A stretch of 64,000 bases of DNA from Nitrososphaerales archaeon (GTDB lineage: Archaea; Thermoproteota; Nitrososphaeria; Nitrososphaerales; CADDZS01), in the NCBI GenBank assembly GCA_030041295.1, contig JASHOD010000103.1:25118-89117 (forward strand), in the 5' to 3' direction. Made by a program: the position numbers and the translations under genes. Under the pieces are notes generated by a model. The model searched no databases, was not told the DNA's origin, and worked only from the letters and a program-made list of their open reading frames with translations. Positions 25,782 to 34,219 of the stretch are shown here, piece by piece. Every line of letters starts with the position of its first letter. Position 1 is the stretch's first letter.

Positions 25782-26819
25782 TTATTCGATTCTTTGGATC
25801 AAACCACTGAGGATGAAGGGAAGAAGCGTGGTTACCTCTCCGAAAATTGTCACTTGGCGAGCCTTTGTCGAGACCTTGCCCCAAGAGATCGCTTCTCTTA
25901 CTTGAGCTCCTGATAAACTGCCATCTAGTTCTGTTGCGCTTGTAATATATACGGCAAAGTCCAATCCATCTCTGAACTGATTCCACCATAAAGTGTGGTG
26001 TTTTGAAATTCCTCCTCCCATCATCAAAGCTCCGCTTTTTTTGGCTGAATACACAATGTCCGAAAGGGATTGCTCATCTTTCAGAAGGTCAATCTTGAAA
26101 TCTCGATGCATCTGATAAAACAGCCAAGCTTGACTCCCAACGGCTCCATCTGTTATACCAGGTACGAATATTGGGATCTTACTCTTTGAAGCCCAGTGAA
26201 GGATCGAATTTTCATTAATTATCGACTCGCCCAGTCGTCTACATAGGAGTTCAGTGCTGGGATCTTTTTCTCCGGCCTCGTACATCTTCTTTAGGACGGC
26301 CTGAACCTTTGCCTCGATTAAGGGACCATAATTTTCACGTGGAACGAGAACATTTCCCAATCTATGGGTGCCTCGTTTTTCAAGTTCAATGTCATCCATC
26401 GTGAACTCGCCTCCGGAGAGATATGGTTCGTAAGATCGGGCAATGTCATGATCAAGCGTCCCGCACGTTGTGATTATCGCATCACAGTATTTTCGCTTTA
26501 CAAACTCTTTGATGATTCCCCGATTTCCGGTAGCGATTATCGCCGCCGGGAATGAAAGAAATTTGAAGCATTCTTCATCTCGGCACATTTGCTCCAGAAT
26601 ATCGAGCGCCGTCCCAAGATTCCTCGCTTGGAATCCTCCAGACTGACTCATTTGATCAAATATTTCGCTGACTGTAGTTCGCTTGCTAACTTCAATGTCT
26701 TTGACTCGGGGAAACACCGCGCTTTCTTTGATATACCTAGAAGAAGGTGAGACCCTTCTTGCTTTCCTTGACCTTGATGACAATTGTACTCTGCTACTCT
26801 TTGCTTGACCTACAAGCAA
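25782..26819 (-). CDS. dys: Deoxyhypusine synthase
   Basis: The 345-residue protein matches deoxyhypusine synthase through its length. NAD-binding blocks include IIATGNRGIIKEF-like and TTCGTLDHDIA segments (residues about 90-125) and VPGITDGAVGSQ (about 215). The active-site lysine motif GGGISKHHTLWWNQFRDG (about residue 270) is followed by SGAQVREAISWGK. The enzyme transfers the aminobutyl group of spermidine to a lysine of archaeal IF5A. The N-terminus, about 30 basic residues from TTG 26819, is longer than usual and may not be translated. It is divergent from nnrD. Confidence 0.95.
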   Translation of the reverse strand: MLVGQAKSSRVQLSSRSRKARRVSPSSRYIKESAVFPRVKDIEVSKRTTVSEIFDQMSQSGGFQARNLGTALDILEQMCRDEECFKFLSFPAAIIATGNRGIIKEFVKRKYCDAIITTCGTLDHDIARSYEPYLSGGEFTMDDIELEKRGTHRLGNVLVPRENYGPLIEAKVQAVLKKMYEAGEKDPSTELLCRRLGESIINENSILHWASKSKIPIFVPGITDGAVGSQAWLFYQMHRDFKIDLLKDEQSLSDIVYSAKKSGALMMGGGISKHHTLWWNQFRDGLDFAVYITSATELDGSLSGAQVREAISWGKVSTKARQVTIFGEVTTLLPFILSGLIQRIE

Positions 26820-26894
26820 TGCTCCAGCATCTTTTATACTTGATTTCAGAGAAGTTTACCTGCGCCTTCAGGCACATCAGTAGGCATCTCGGTT

Positions 26895-27782
26895 TTGGCA
26901 GCAGAATATGAAGAGACTTCTGAAGACCTTTTGAGGAAAGTCATTCAGCCTAGACGCTTGGACTCCCATAAGGGGGATAATGGAGTAGTATCTGTAGTGG
27001 GCGGTTCGAGAATATTTCACGGTGCGCCATTCTTTGCATCAATGTCCTCCTTACGAGCGGGAGCCGACATGGTCTATCTAGCTGTCCCGAAGCTCATAGC
27101 ACCATCGATCAGGGCTTTGAGTCCCGACCTCATTATATTCCCTCTCGCGGATGCAAAATTGACGAGGGGAGCTGCGGAAGGATTTCTGAAATGGCTCCCT
27201 GAAATTGATGCCTTGGTCTTGGGACCGGGAATCGGAAGGCAGAACCTAGACGGAGCTCGCAAGATAATTTCCGATGTCGCTTTGGAACGTAAAGTGAGAG
27301 TTTCAATTGACGCCGAAGCTCAAACCAAGGAGATGTACGCCCTGCTCAAAGGGAAGGATTGTGTTACGACTCCTCATCCCGGGGAGTATATGCGTGTCTT
27401 TGGAGAATCTCCCGGAGACAATCTTGATGACAGGATTAGATCTGTAAAGTCAAAGGCGAAAGAATTTGGAATTACGATCGTCCTCAAAGCTCATGAATCC
27501 GTAATCTCTGACGGAGAATTACTCTATGTCAACAAGACAGGAGGAGCTGCAATGACCTGCGGCGGAATCGGAGATACACTATCAGGAGTTATCGGGGCCT
27601 TCCTCGCGCAAGCTGTAGGCACAAGTCTAAACGCATGTGAGATTGCGGCCGCAGCCTCTTTTGTCGTGGGAAGTGCTGGGCAAAAGGCGGAAGAAATCAA
27701 GGGATTTCACATCGTCGCGACGGACATTATTGAGCAAATCCCCACTGTCCTAAAACCATTCGACAGGTTGGCTTCTGCTTAA
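26895..27782 (+). CDS. nnrD: ADP-dependent NAD(P)H-hydrate dehydratase
   Basis: The 295-residue protein corresponds to the ribokinase-fold C-terminal domain of the NAD(P)HX repair enzyme. Motifs include SHKGDNGVVSVVGGS near the N-terminus, the PHPGEYMR block and TGGAAMTCGGIGDTLSGVIG with the catalytic Asp. It dehydrates damaged NADHX/NADPHX at the expense of ADP. The N-terminal epimerase domain (NnrE) is absent, so it is a stand-alone dehydratase. The start is TTG 26895. Confidence 0.9.
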   Translation: MAAEYEETSEDLLRKVIQPRRLDSHKGDNGVVSVVGGSRIFHGAPFFASMSSLRAGADMVYLAVPKLIAPSIRALSPDLIIFPLADAKLTRGAAEGFLKWLPEIDALVLGPGIGRQNLDGARKIISDVALERKVRVSIDAEAQTKEMYALLKGKDCVTTPHPGEYMRVFGESPGDNLDDRIRSVKSKAKEFGITIVLKAHESVISDGELLYVNKTGGAAMTCGGIGDTLSGVIGAFLAQAVGTSLNACEIAAAASFVVGSAGQKAEEIKGFHIVATDIIEQIPTVLKPFDRLASA

Positions 27783-27838
27783 TTTCCTTGCGAGTCCATT
27801 TGCGAGTTATCGCTCTGTTCTTTTGATGATTTGATATC

Positions 27839-28558
27839 TTGTCAGATTCCGAGCAGTTCGGCCTAAAAGAAGATTGGGATTCTATTGAACAAATCCTATT
27901 GGAGATAATCCCGGTGTACGACAAGACAAACCGATACATTTCATTTGGAACAGATCTCAAGATTAGAAAGACGGGCCTAGAGTGGGTAAAGAAGAATCTA
28001 GCTCAGAAAGACGAACCCTTAATCGCTGACCTAGGCTCGGGGACGGGAAAGATGACACAATTAATTGGGTCGCAAGCTATCATGATGGACGCGCTAATCC
28101 CAATGATGCGGGTCTCAAGAAAGCGAAATCCCACGTCCGAAGGAGTAATTTCGGTGTTCGAGAACCTTCCGCTAGCTTCAGGGACGGCGGACGCTGCCAT
28201 AGCAGGCTTTGCAATAAGAGACGCGAGAAATCTTTCTAGCGCGCTGGAAGAGATCAACAGAATCCTGAAACAGGGAGGTTTCTTTCTCGTGGTGGATTTA
28301 TCGAAGCCCGATTCTTCTTTAAACAGGGGGTTAGTTGCCCTTTACTGGAAAATCGTTGCTCCGGCGATAGCTTTTGCCGTCGCTGGAAGAATTGGTCTGA
28401 AGTTCGTTGCCCTTTCTACTACTTATAGAAGGTTGCCGACGAATAAAGAATACATCGAACTTGCCAGTTCAAAGGGTTTCGACGTAATAAAGAGCAAGTA
28501 TTTTTTGCTTGGCGGGGCGAGCGTTCTCCTGTTTCGCAAGACTGCCTCAAAATCTTAG
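27839..28558 (+). CDS. UbiE/MenG-like SAM-dependent C-methyltransferase
   Basis: The 239-residue protein has the UbiE N-terminal signature VYDKTNRYISFGTD (residues about 25-38), SAM motif I ADLGSGTGKMT (about 64-74), the post-motif FENLPLASGTADAAIAGFAI and NRILKQGGFFLVVDL. UbiE-type enzymes C-methylate the quinone ring of demethylmenaquinone, which would fit an archaeon with menaquinone, but other lipids or small molecules are possible. The start is TTG 27839. Its 3' end overlaps the convergent asparaginase gene by 12 bp. Confidence 0.85.
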   Translation: MSDSEQFGLKEDWDSIEQILLEIIPVYDKTNRYISFGTDLKIRKTGLEWVKKNLAQKDEPLIADLGSGTGKMTQLIGSQAIMMDALIPMMRVSRKRNPTSEGVISVFENLPLASGTADAAIAGFAIRDARNLSSALEEINRILKQGGFFLVVDLSKPDSSLNRGLVALYWKIVAPAIAFAVAGRIGLKFVALSTTYRRLPTNKEYIELASSKGFDVIKSKYFLLGGASVLLFRKTASKS

Positions 28559-29623
28559 GCGAAGATCGCCTAATTCGTAATTTGGTCGGACAGGATCTTT
28601 CTCCTCTGGCAGTACGGCAACATATGTCTTCTTCATGGAATCGAAACGAAATGCCCTTTGCAACATTTCCGTATTTCTCGCCGCTCCAAATCGTCCTAAT
28701 TTGTCGACCGCAATTACTCCCGCTATTCCCACTCCTCTTCGATCAGTTAGAATATTAATCGCGGCCTCGCAAGCTGATTGAGCGTCTGCTCCATTTCTCA
28801 TAAAATCGCATACAGTCTTACAGAGACATACCCTGATTATTTCTTCTCCGGCACCAGTCGCGCTTGCCGCACCTGAAAGATTGTCTGCGTAAATTCCTGA
28901 ACCCACTATCGCAGAGTCGCCGACGCGGCCTGGCAGTTTGAGCCACCTTCCTCCGGTCGATACACCTGCACAAACGTTCGAGCTTGAATCAACTGCAACC
29001 GCCCCAACTGTGTCCGAGTTTTCAGGCGAATCAAATTTCTTACTACTCTGGTAAGATCGCAATAGTTTGTAGTTGCGGGGCCATGCCTTTATCTTTCCAT
29101 CTTTCATCTGCGCGAGGTTCTCTTTGTACTGCTTTAACCTCTGCTCGGATGGGACAAGACGCGTGGAAGTGACACCTATTGCACGAGAGAATTTCAAAAG
29201 CTCATCACTTCCAACTAGGAACACATGGTCAGAATTCTCCATAACCAGTCTCGCGAGGGAAATGGGATTTCTATGAATGCTGACGTTTCCGATAGCGCCG
29301 CATCCAAGATTGTTTCCATTCATAATTGCCGCATCCGTACTGACCTTCCCTTCAATGGAAAGAGAAGATCCCGAGCCGGCATTGAACACCTTGCTATCTT
29401 CAAGCACCTTGATGGCTTCTTCTACTGCATCAAGCGATGAGCCTCCTCTTTTCTTGAGTTCCAAATAGCCCGCATCAGCACTCGTTTCGAGAACCTTTCT
29501 CCGGTTCGGAACATCTGGCCCGGGCGTAAAGGAACCCGCTCCGCCGTGAACTATAATTCCGAAATCAAGCAATTTCTTCTTCTGTGAAACCAATTTTTCA
29601 TATCTACCTTGAAGGAGAACCAC
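28547..29623 (-). CDS. Isoaspartyl peptidase / L-asparaginase, Ntn-hydrolase (type III)
   Basis: This 358-residue precursor begins IIVHGGAGSF near residue 24, then SLDAVEEAIKVLED, FNAGSGSSLS and TDAAIMNG. The autocleavage site is SDTVGAVAVD: the Thr after the Asp becomes the N-terminal nucleophile of the beta chain (about residue 205). Oxyanion and substrate residues lie in GVSTGG and RVGDSAIVGSG. The enzyme hydrolyses isoaspartyl dipeptides and/or asparagine. The first 20 residues are variable, and a start closer to the fold is possible. Confidence 0.9.
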   Translation of the reverse strand: MVLLQGRYEKLVSQKKKLLDFGIIVHGGAGSFTPGPDVPNRRKVLETSADAGYLELKKRGGSSLDAVEEAIKVLEDSKVFNAGSGSSLSIEGKVSTDAAIMNGNNLGCGAIGNVSIHRNPISLARLVMENSDHVFLVGSDELLKFSRAIGVTSTRLVPSEQRLKQYKENLAQMKDGKIKAWPRNYKLLRSYQSSKKFDSPENSDTVGAVAVDSSSNVCAGVSTGGRWLKLPGRVGDSAIVGSGIYADNLSGAASATGAGEEIIRVCLCKTVCDFMRNGADAQSACEAAINILTDRRGVGIAGVIAVDKLGRFGAARNTEMLQRAFRFDSMKKTYVAVLPEEKDPVRPNYELGDLRLRF

Positions 29624-29690
29624 TAAGAAACAGCGACTTGTTCGAGATTGATGTTATTGCTACTCTTTTTAAGTATCTATCGAATGCACA

Positions 29691-30101
29691 ATGCCTATGT
29701 CCAAGGGGAGTGGAAGTGATGTCTTTGCCCCGAAGGGGTTGCTTAAAATCTTGATACTAAAGATAGCGACTCAAAGAGCAACCACGGGCGTCGAGATAAT
29801 GGACGAAGTTCCGAGGATCACCGAGAATGTGTGGTCGCCGAGTCCTGGCTCTGTCTACTATCTGCTCGGTGAAATGGAAGAATCGGGACTTCTCATTCAC
29901 GTCCCCACCGGTGAGGCAGGTATCAAGAGATACGTTTCTTCGGAGAAGGGAAAACTTACTCTCGAAAACTTCAAGCTCGACGCGCAAAAAAATCTCTACA
30001 AACAAATGGCTATGTTGAAGGTTCTTTCTGATCTTGCAGAAAACAAGTTAGTTTCAGACGCGATTTCTACTTTGACAGAGAAGATACAAGTTCCAAGCTA
30101 G
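29691..30101 (+). CDS. PadR-family transcriptional regulator
   Basis: The 136-residue protein starts at ATG 29691. It has the PadR winged helix: GLLKILILKIATQR, then the GVEIMDEVPRI recognition helix region, the characteristic WSPSPGSVYYLLGEMEESGL, and a beta-hairpin wing that includes GIKRYVSSEKGK. The C-terminal helices serve dimerisation. Target genes are not evident. It is divergent from the asparaginase gene and precedes Gar1-TFB on the same strand. Confidence 0.9.
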   Translation: MPMSKGSGSDVFAPKGLLKILILKIATQRATTGVEIMDEVPRITENVWSPSPGSVYYLLGEMEESGLLIHVPTGEAGIKRYVSSEKGKLTLENFKLDAQKNLYKQMAMLKVLSDLAENKLVSDAISTLTEKIQVPS

Positions 30102-30171
30102 TTTAATTGAAATCTTGCAGCTTGTCTCGTTTTGACAAGGCTTAAAAGACGCTCACGCAGAAATCTCCTAG

Positions 30172-30531
30172 TTGCAAGAAGCCGGTACCGTACTACACCT
30201 CGCAAGAAGCGGAAGATTGATTATCAAAGCTTCGAGCCAAGTGCCCGATGGAACTTTACTTGTGGACGGAGACGGTCGTCGGACCGGAAGGGTGATGGAG
30301 ACAATAGGTCCTGTCATGTCACCGTATCTCTCGGTACAACCTATGACGGATCGCATCGAAAGATTGGTAGGTTCAAAACTATTCATTTCCGAAAACCCTG
30401 AAAGAAATATGCGTGCGCCCTCCCGCCCAAGGTATAAGAGCAACAAAGATCAGGGTAGTCGATCCGGCGGTAGAAGGCAGCACGAAGAGCGGAGAGGCAA
30501 CCGACGCATTCATAGCAAAATGCAAGATTGA
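30172..30531 (+). CDS. gar1: H/ACA RNP protein Gar1
   Basis: The 119-residue protein has the Gar1 reductase/isomerase-like barrel: GTVLHLARSGRLIIKA, DGDGRRTGRVMETIGPVMSP and YLSVQP. A basic Arg/Gly/Ser-rich tail follows (residues about 82-119). Gar1 binds Cbf5 and helps load and release substrate in H/ACA-guided rRNA pseudouridylation. The start is TTG 30172. The TFB gene follows 63 bp downstream, a linkage seen in many archaea. Confidence 0.9.
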   Translation: MQEAGTVLHLARSGRLIIKASSQVPDGTLLVDGDGRRTGRVMETIGPVMSPYLSVQPMTDRIERLVGSKLFISENPERNMRAPSRPRYKSNKDQGSRSGGRRQHEERRGNRRIHSKMQD

Positions 30532-30594
30532 GCAAAAGGCAACTTCAAAAATTGAAATTGATTTCCTTTTGATAGGAGTTTGAAATTTTAGAAT

Positions 30595-31557
30595 ATGTAT
30601 CCGATGAAACGCGAAGGCGGACCATTTGGGTTAGTCGAATGCCCGAACTGCAGGGAGAAGCTCATTGGAGATTTCGAAAGAGGAGAGATCTTCTGTCCAA
30701 AATGCGGCTTTGTTACGCGCGATCAAGCGGTAGATCAGAACCCAGAGTGGAAGTCGATGGACTACGAAGAGCGCCAAAAACGAATGCGAGTCGGACTTCC
30801 AAGCACGAATACGCTCCACGACTACGGCCTCTCGACGGATATCTCCTCAGATTTTAGGGACTCGCACGGCAAGTATCTCGACCCGTTCAACCGCCAGACA
30901 GCCCAACGGATGCAAAAATGGCAACGACGAATAAGGACTTCCTCTTCCGGCGAAAGGAGTTTGTCGATTGCACTCGGCAAGATTACAGAAGCTGCGGACG
31001 TCCTAGCTCTTCCAATGCCCGTTGTAGAAGAAGCATCTCACATTTTCAGAAAGTCCGCTAAAGCCGCTGTGTCGAAGAGCAAATCGATCTCCGGAATGGC
31101 TGCCGCATCTATTTATCTCGCCTGCAGGCGGAGCAACGTAAACAGATCGCTTAAGGAAATTTCCAAGGCCGCAGGCATTCAGAATAGAGCAGCGGCAAAA
31201 TACTACCGTCTTCTGATCAATCAAGTCGAACACAACTACGTTCCTCCACCCAGCGTTCAGAAGTACATTTCAAAACTTGTCAATAAGGAGAAAATAAATC
31301 CTAGAGTCGAGCGCCTAGCTTTGGAGCTCGCGGATAGGGCAAACGAAAGCGAGATTTCGAGCGGCAAGACTCCTGCTGGGCTTGCCGCAGCATACGTGTA
31401 CATTGCTTCTGTTTTGGCGGGGGAACACATCCCTCAAAGAGAGATCGCAGAATTTGCGGAAGTGACCGAAGTCACAGTGAGAAATAGATGCAGGGAAATT
31501 TTGGAGAATTTTACAATTCGCCAAAAGCTCAAGGTAGCTCCTGAACAGTCATTCTAG
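30595..31557 (+). CDS. tfb: Transcription initiation factor TFB (TFIIB)
   Basis: The 320-residue protein has an N-terminal zinc ribbon (CPNC at about residues 15-18, CPKCG at about 34-38), the B-reader/linker with STNTLHDYGLSTDI, and two cyclin repeats at residues about 110-205 and 210-310 (MAAASIYLACRRSNVNRSLK in repeat 1; GLAAAYVYIASVLAGE in repeat 2). It bridges TBP-bound promoter DNA and RNA polymerase. The start is ATG 30595, two codons before another possible ATG. Confidence 0.95.
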   Translation: MYPMKREGGPFGLVECPNCREKLIGDFERGEIFCPKCGFVTRDQAVDQNPEWKSMDYEERQKRMRVGLPSTNTLHDYGLSTDISSDFRDSHGKYLDPFNRQTAQRMQKWQRRIRTSSSGERSLSIALGKITEAADVLALPMPVVEEASHIFRKSAKAAVSKSKSISGMAAASIYLACRRSNVNRSLKEISKAAGIQNRAAAKYYRLLINQVEHNYVPPPSVQKYISKLVNKEKINPRVERLALELADRANESEISSGKTPAGLAAAYVYIASVLAGEHIPQREIAEFAEVTEVTVRNRCREILENFTIRQKLKVAPEQSF

Positions 31558-31677
31558 GCGCTATTTCATAGCCTTCGAAAGGCCCTCGCGATCGGATTCC
31601 AAGTAATGGATTCTAAGAGTCATATACTCCGCATGCTTAGGCTCAAGGAACATGAACGATACTCACTCTCCAACTGT

Positions 31678-31935
31678 TTAATGCTCCTTGAAAATATCGA
31701 GTCGAGGATTGAAGTTCCATTTATCGGATGGTTTCTGCATCATTGCGAAGATTTTGAATGGTACAATCTTCCATGCGCCAATTTTGCCTAGGAGTCTTGC
31801 AAGCTCACTCTGAATCGTAGAAATTGTGGAATTCTCTAGTTCCTAATAGGAATCGTATTTCTTCCACAATCCACAGCAGCAGTCTCGATCATCTTCGTCC
31901 ATTTTCTCGAGGTTCTCTATTCGACTTCGAGGCAT
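31678..31935 (-). pseudogene. Amber-interrupted small gene
   Basis: From ATG 31935 a minus-strand frame gives 30 residues (Arg/Glu/Asp-rich, with DCCCGLWKKY), then TAG at 31843-31845. The same frame then continues for 54 more codons to TAA 31678. The second part is protein-like (amphipathic LARLLGKIGAW and FKIFAMMQKPSDKWNF) and has no start codon of its own before its middle. It is probably a gene killed by a nonsense mutation. Neighbouring genes use TAG as an ordinary stop, so recoding is unlikely. The rest of 31558-31991 shows no gene. Confidence 0.4.
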
Positions 31936-31991
31936 TTAGCGGTGGCAGATTTGATGAGTCACGGCTTGTGCTTAAACCTTGTTAGGCCCTA

Positions 31992-32171
31992 ATGGGTAGA
32001 AGTTCGGCCCTTATCCCAAAGAAAAAAGTAAGAAAAGTAGAAACAGCAGCAATTAAAGCAATTGTCCTAAAATACAGGGCGAGGAATTTGACATTTAATT
32101 CAAAGATCTTATCGAATTTCGATACCCTGCACAAAAAAGCAATAGAGCAACGTTCTAAATGCATTAGCTAG
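31992..32171 (+). CDS. Small basic protein
   Basis: A 59-residue frame runs from ATG 31992 to TAG 32171. It is highly basic, with a PKKKVRKVE segment near residue 9 followed by two predicted helices (ETAAIKAIVLKYRARN and DTLHKKAIEQRSK). The composition suggests nucleic-acid binding. No family was recognised, and it is not confirmed by neighbours. It lies 61 bp before the TFE-beta gene on the same strand. Confidence 0.45.
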   Translation: MGRSSALIPKKKVRKVETAAIKAIVLKYRARNLTFNSKILSNFDTLHKKAIEQRSKCIS

Positions 32172-32196
32172 ATAAGAAAGTTTAATTCTAACCTTC

Positions 32197-32210
32197 CCTT
32201 AATTTATTCT
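32197..32210 (+). promoter_or_regulatory. TATA-like promoter of the TFE-beta gene
   Basis: TTAATTTATT (about 32199-32208) is centred about 29 bp before GTG 32233, the distance expected for a leaderless archaeal transcript beginning at or next to the start codon. Confidence 0.45.
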
Positions 32211-32232
32211 TGTTCTAGAAGTATTATAGTCG

Positions 32233-32712
32233 GTGAACGTGGTGGCTGTACAAGAGCAAGTTTCGAAGGAAGACGCGATTCTGTTTGATCTAACATCTAA
32301 AGTATACAAACTGGTGGTCGAGCACGGCTCGGAAGGCGTGTTGCAAAGTGAACTGTGGAAGGAACTCATCCTGACGAGCCGCGACGGATCGAGGCTCGCC
32401 ATTCGTCTAGAGCGGCGGGGGATGATTCGCAGGGACAAGCTTCTCGAAGGTGGTCGATGGACCTACAAACTGACTGCTTTACGAATGCCCGTGCATATAG
32501 AGTCTATCGAGCAGGCTCCATGCATAACCTGCCCATATGAGGGCAAGTGCTCCCTGACCGGTGTGGTTAGCCCGCTTTCATGTCCTTGGCTCGTCGAATG
32601 GGTCACGAAGGAATATAGAGAAACTCAGAAACTTCTCATCCCTCAAACAATCAAAAAGCCCATGGCCGCGAAGATTGTAAAGACCGCCGTCGCAGCGTCG
32701 CGCATAAAGTAG
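32233..32712 (+). CDS. TFE-beta-like transcription factor (RPC34/RPC39 homologue with Fe-S cluster)
   Basis: The 159-residue protein has an N-terminal winged helix (residues about 18-90; SELWKELILTSRDGSRLAIR as HTH, GGRWTYKLT as wing). A four-cysteine cluster follows: CITC and C in EGKC, then C in PLSCPWLVEWV (residues about 98-122). That arrangement is the cubane Fe-S domain of archaeal TFE-beta, which pairs with TFE-alpha to help open promoters. The family was lost in many euryarchaea, so its presence supports TACK affinity. A basic C-terminal tail follows. The TFE-alpha gene is not in this window. Confidence 0.75.
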   Translation: MNVVAVQEQVSKEDAILFDLTSKVYKLVVEHGSEGVLQSELWKELILTSRDGSRLAIRLERRGMIRRDKLLEGGRWTYKLTALRMPVHIESIEQAPCITCPYEGKCSLTGVVSPLSCPWLVEWVTKEYRETQKLLIPQTIKKPMAAKIVKTAVAASRIK

Positions 32713-32757
32713 CTTCTTTTCTTTTTCCCCAAGAGCTACTGCTCCCCTCTTTTTCTT
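32708..32757 (+). terminator. Terminator region after TFE-beta
   Basis: Inverted arms AGTAGCT (32708-32714) and AGCTACT (32734-32740) flank a T-rich loop. They are followed by CTTTTTCTTT-like T-rich sequence, typical of archaeal termination. The first arm overlaps the stop codon. Confidence 0.45.
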
Positions 32758-32778
32758 TATGTTGATTTAGTGTGTACT

Positions 32779-32960
32779 CTATTCTGGCTTTCGAATCAAA
32801 AATTTCAGCCCGTACTTACAAAGAAGAAATATTGCGCCCTACGGAACAAAGATCAGCATAAGAGCAACTACAAAGTCAATCTTTCTCCATCAGGGATTTT
32901 TGTTCGTATTTGAAGGCCCTCTCTACTTTTTCGCGCGAGCGCGGAATTCAATATCAATCC
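32779..32960 (-). pseudogene. Remnant of a small membrane-protein gene
   Basis: On the minus strand one frame gives KVERAFKYEQKSLMEKD. After a one-base shift the sequence continues DFVVALMLIFVP, a TAG stop, then GAIFLLCKYGLKFLIRKPE and TAG 32779. The hydrophobic segment split by a stop and a shift suggests a decayed 1-TM protein. The rest of the 32758-33265 gap is AT-rich with no gene seen. Confidence 0.3.
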
Positions 32961-33265
32961 CTGCTTCGTTTCCTAGATAGTAATATCGGAAGAAGAGATA
33001 ACTCATCATTTTGATTCATTCCTTTTTATATTCCGAATAGAGCAAATTTTTTCACCGGCGCGAGCGTCCTTAGATAACTACTTTCAAGCTTTGGCTTTAC
33101 TCTTAGGGCATACCTAAAAAACAAGAAATCGTTAAAGGAGTTTTGATTTCCTAACCGATTTGAGCAGTTCTCCGTAAATCTCTCTTCATATACCCTCTAC
33201 TCGTGGCCCTACTTCATCGGCGCGCAGGTCATTATAAAGGAAGTATCGTTATCTCTTACTCTTAA

Positions 33266-33613
33266 TCAAATAGACAGGAAAGCGTTGACGGTGCGCCAGT
33301 TCCGTGTCGTCGCAAAGACGCCTAATTTTCTTTCGAAGAAAGTATTGTTCAGCTTCGTCCGACCGTAACCGTTCTGACAAAAAAGGTAGACTTCGCTTCC
33401 GAGAACAGCTAAATCTTCCGCTCCGGTTACGGATTGTCTCATTTCGTCTTCGGAATAGCGCTTTGGTTTCTCTTGCAGGAAAGTGACGTGGAGATAGTTC
33501 TCGTCCTTGTTCTTGAACGGATTTTTCTTTATGATTGATCGAATTTGGTCGAGGTTCCCAAGTATAAGCTTGACTTCGAAACCAAACGCTTTCTTAATTT
33601 TCGGAGCTCTCAA
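33266..33613 (-). pseudogene. C-terminal half of a DUF1697 protein
   Basis: The 115-residue frame matches the C-terminal half of DUF1697 proteins: NPFKNKDENYLHVTFL, an internal SEVYLFCQNGYGRTKLNN, and ERKLGVFATTRNWRTVNAF at the end. Full-length members have about 75 more residues with an RGINVGGKN motif at the N-terminus; that part is absent. The 5' end runs directly into a truncated DinB gene (20-bp overlap), so it is probably a deletion remnant rather than a functional short form. Confidence 0.65.
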
Positions 33614-33962
33614 ATGTCTTGTTTAGATCCTCTGAAGATTCTAGTCCCTCGACAAAGTTCAAGAGGACCAAATCGATTTTCCTCTCTTCATCTTTTAGCT
33701 CTTGAACGGATTTCACTTTGCCTCTCAATCTTGTATTAGAGACATCCTGCGATTTCAAGCCGTAATTTGAGAAAAACCAGTACCTATAGGCATCGAGAAT
33801 GTGCGCGAGTATGTCAAGAAATGCAGGAAATGATGCGCCTCTGTCGCGACCAAGTTCTTCCGAAGGTAGTTTCTCGAGAGCTGCAAGGTACTTCTTTCTT
33901 ACGTAAGAGTCGTATCGATACCACTCCTTTAATGAACTCACTTCGTCATTCTGTGCCGACAA
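33594..33962 (-). pseudogene. N-terminal part of a DinB-like protein
   Basis: The 122-residue frame from 33962 has the first helices of the DinB/YfiT four-helix bundle: LKEWYRYDSYVRKKYLAALE, LPSEELGRDRGAS and DILAHILDAYRYW with the first metal-ligand His. Typical members are 150-170 residues and end with a helix carrying further His ligands; here the protein stops soon after helix 3. The lost part adjoins the lost N-terminus of the DUF1697 gene, as expected for one deletion spanning both. Confidence 0.6.
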
Positions 33963-34219
33963 TGTAGAGAACCCAGATCTTCTGGCTCCTAACTATCCCT
34001 ATAAGCTCGATACCTTCATCCGTGTCTATACTCACTTAATCAATTGTATTAGTGACCTACTCATATCTTGTGAAAATTTCAACGACATCGTCATAGCTCT
34101 TGTCACCGCGAAAACCTTTTCCTTGAGGCAGTTTCTCAGGAGTTGAACCCCGAGTGGAGCCGTCCCAGAATTAGGAGCAAAGCCTTATCACCGTTGCAAA
34201 AGCCCCTGCTCAAACAAGC

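Noticed and set aside
31678..31935. Pyrrolysine recoding of TAG
   Set aside because: Intact genes in the window (for example TFB and TFE-beta) end in TAG, and other broken genes here contain TGA or frameshifts, so nonsense decay is simpler.
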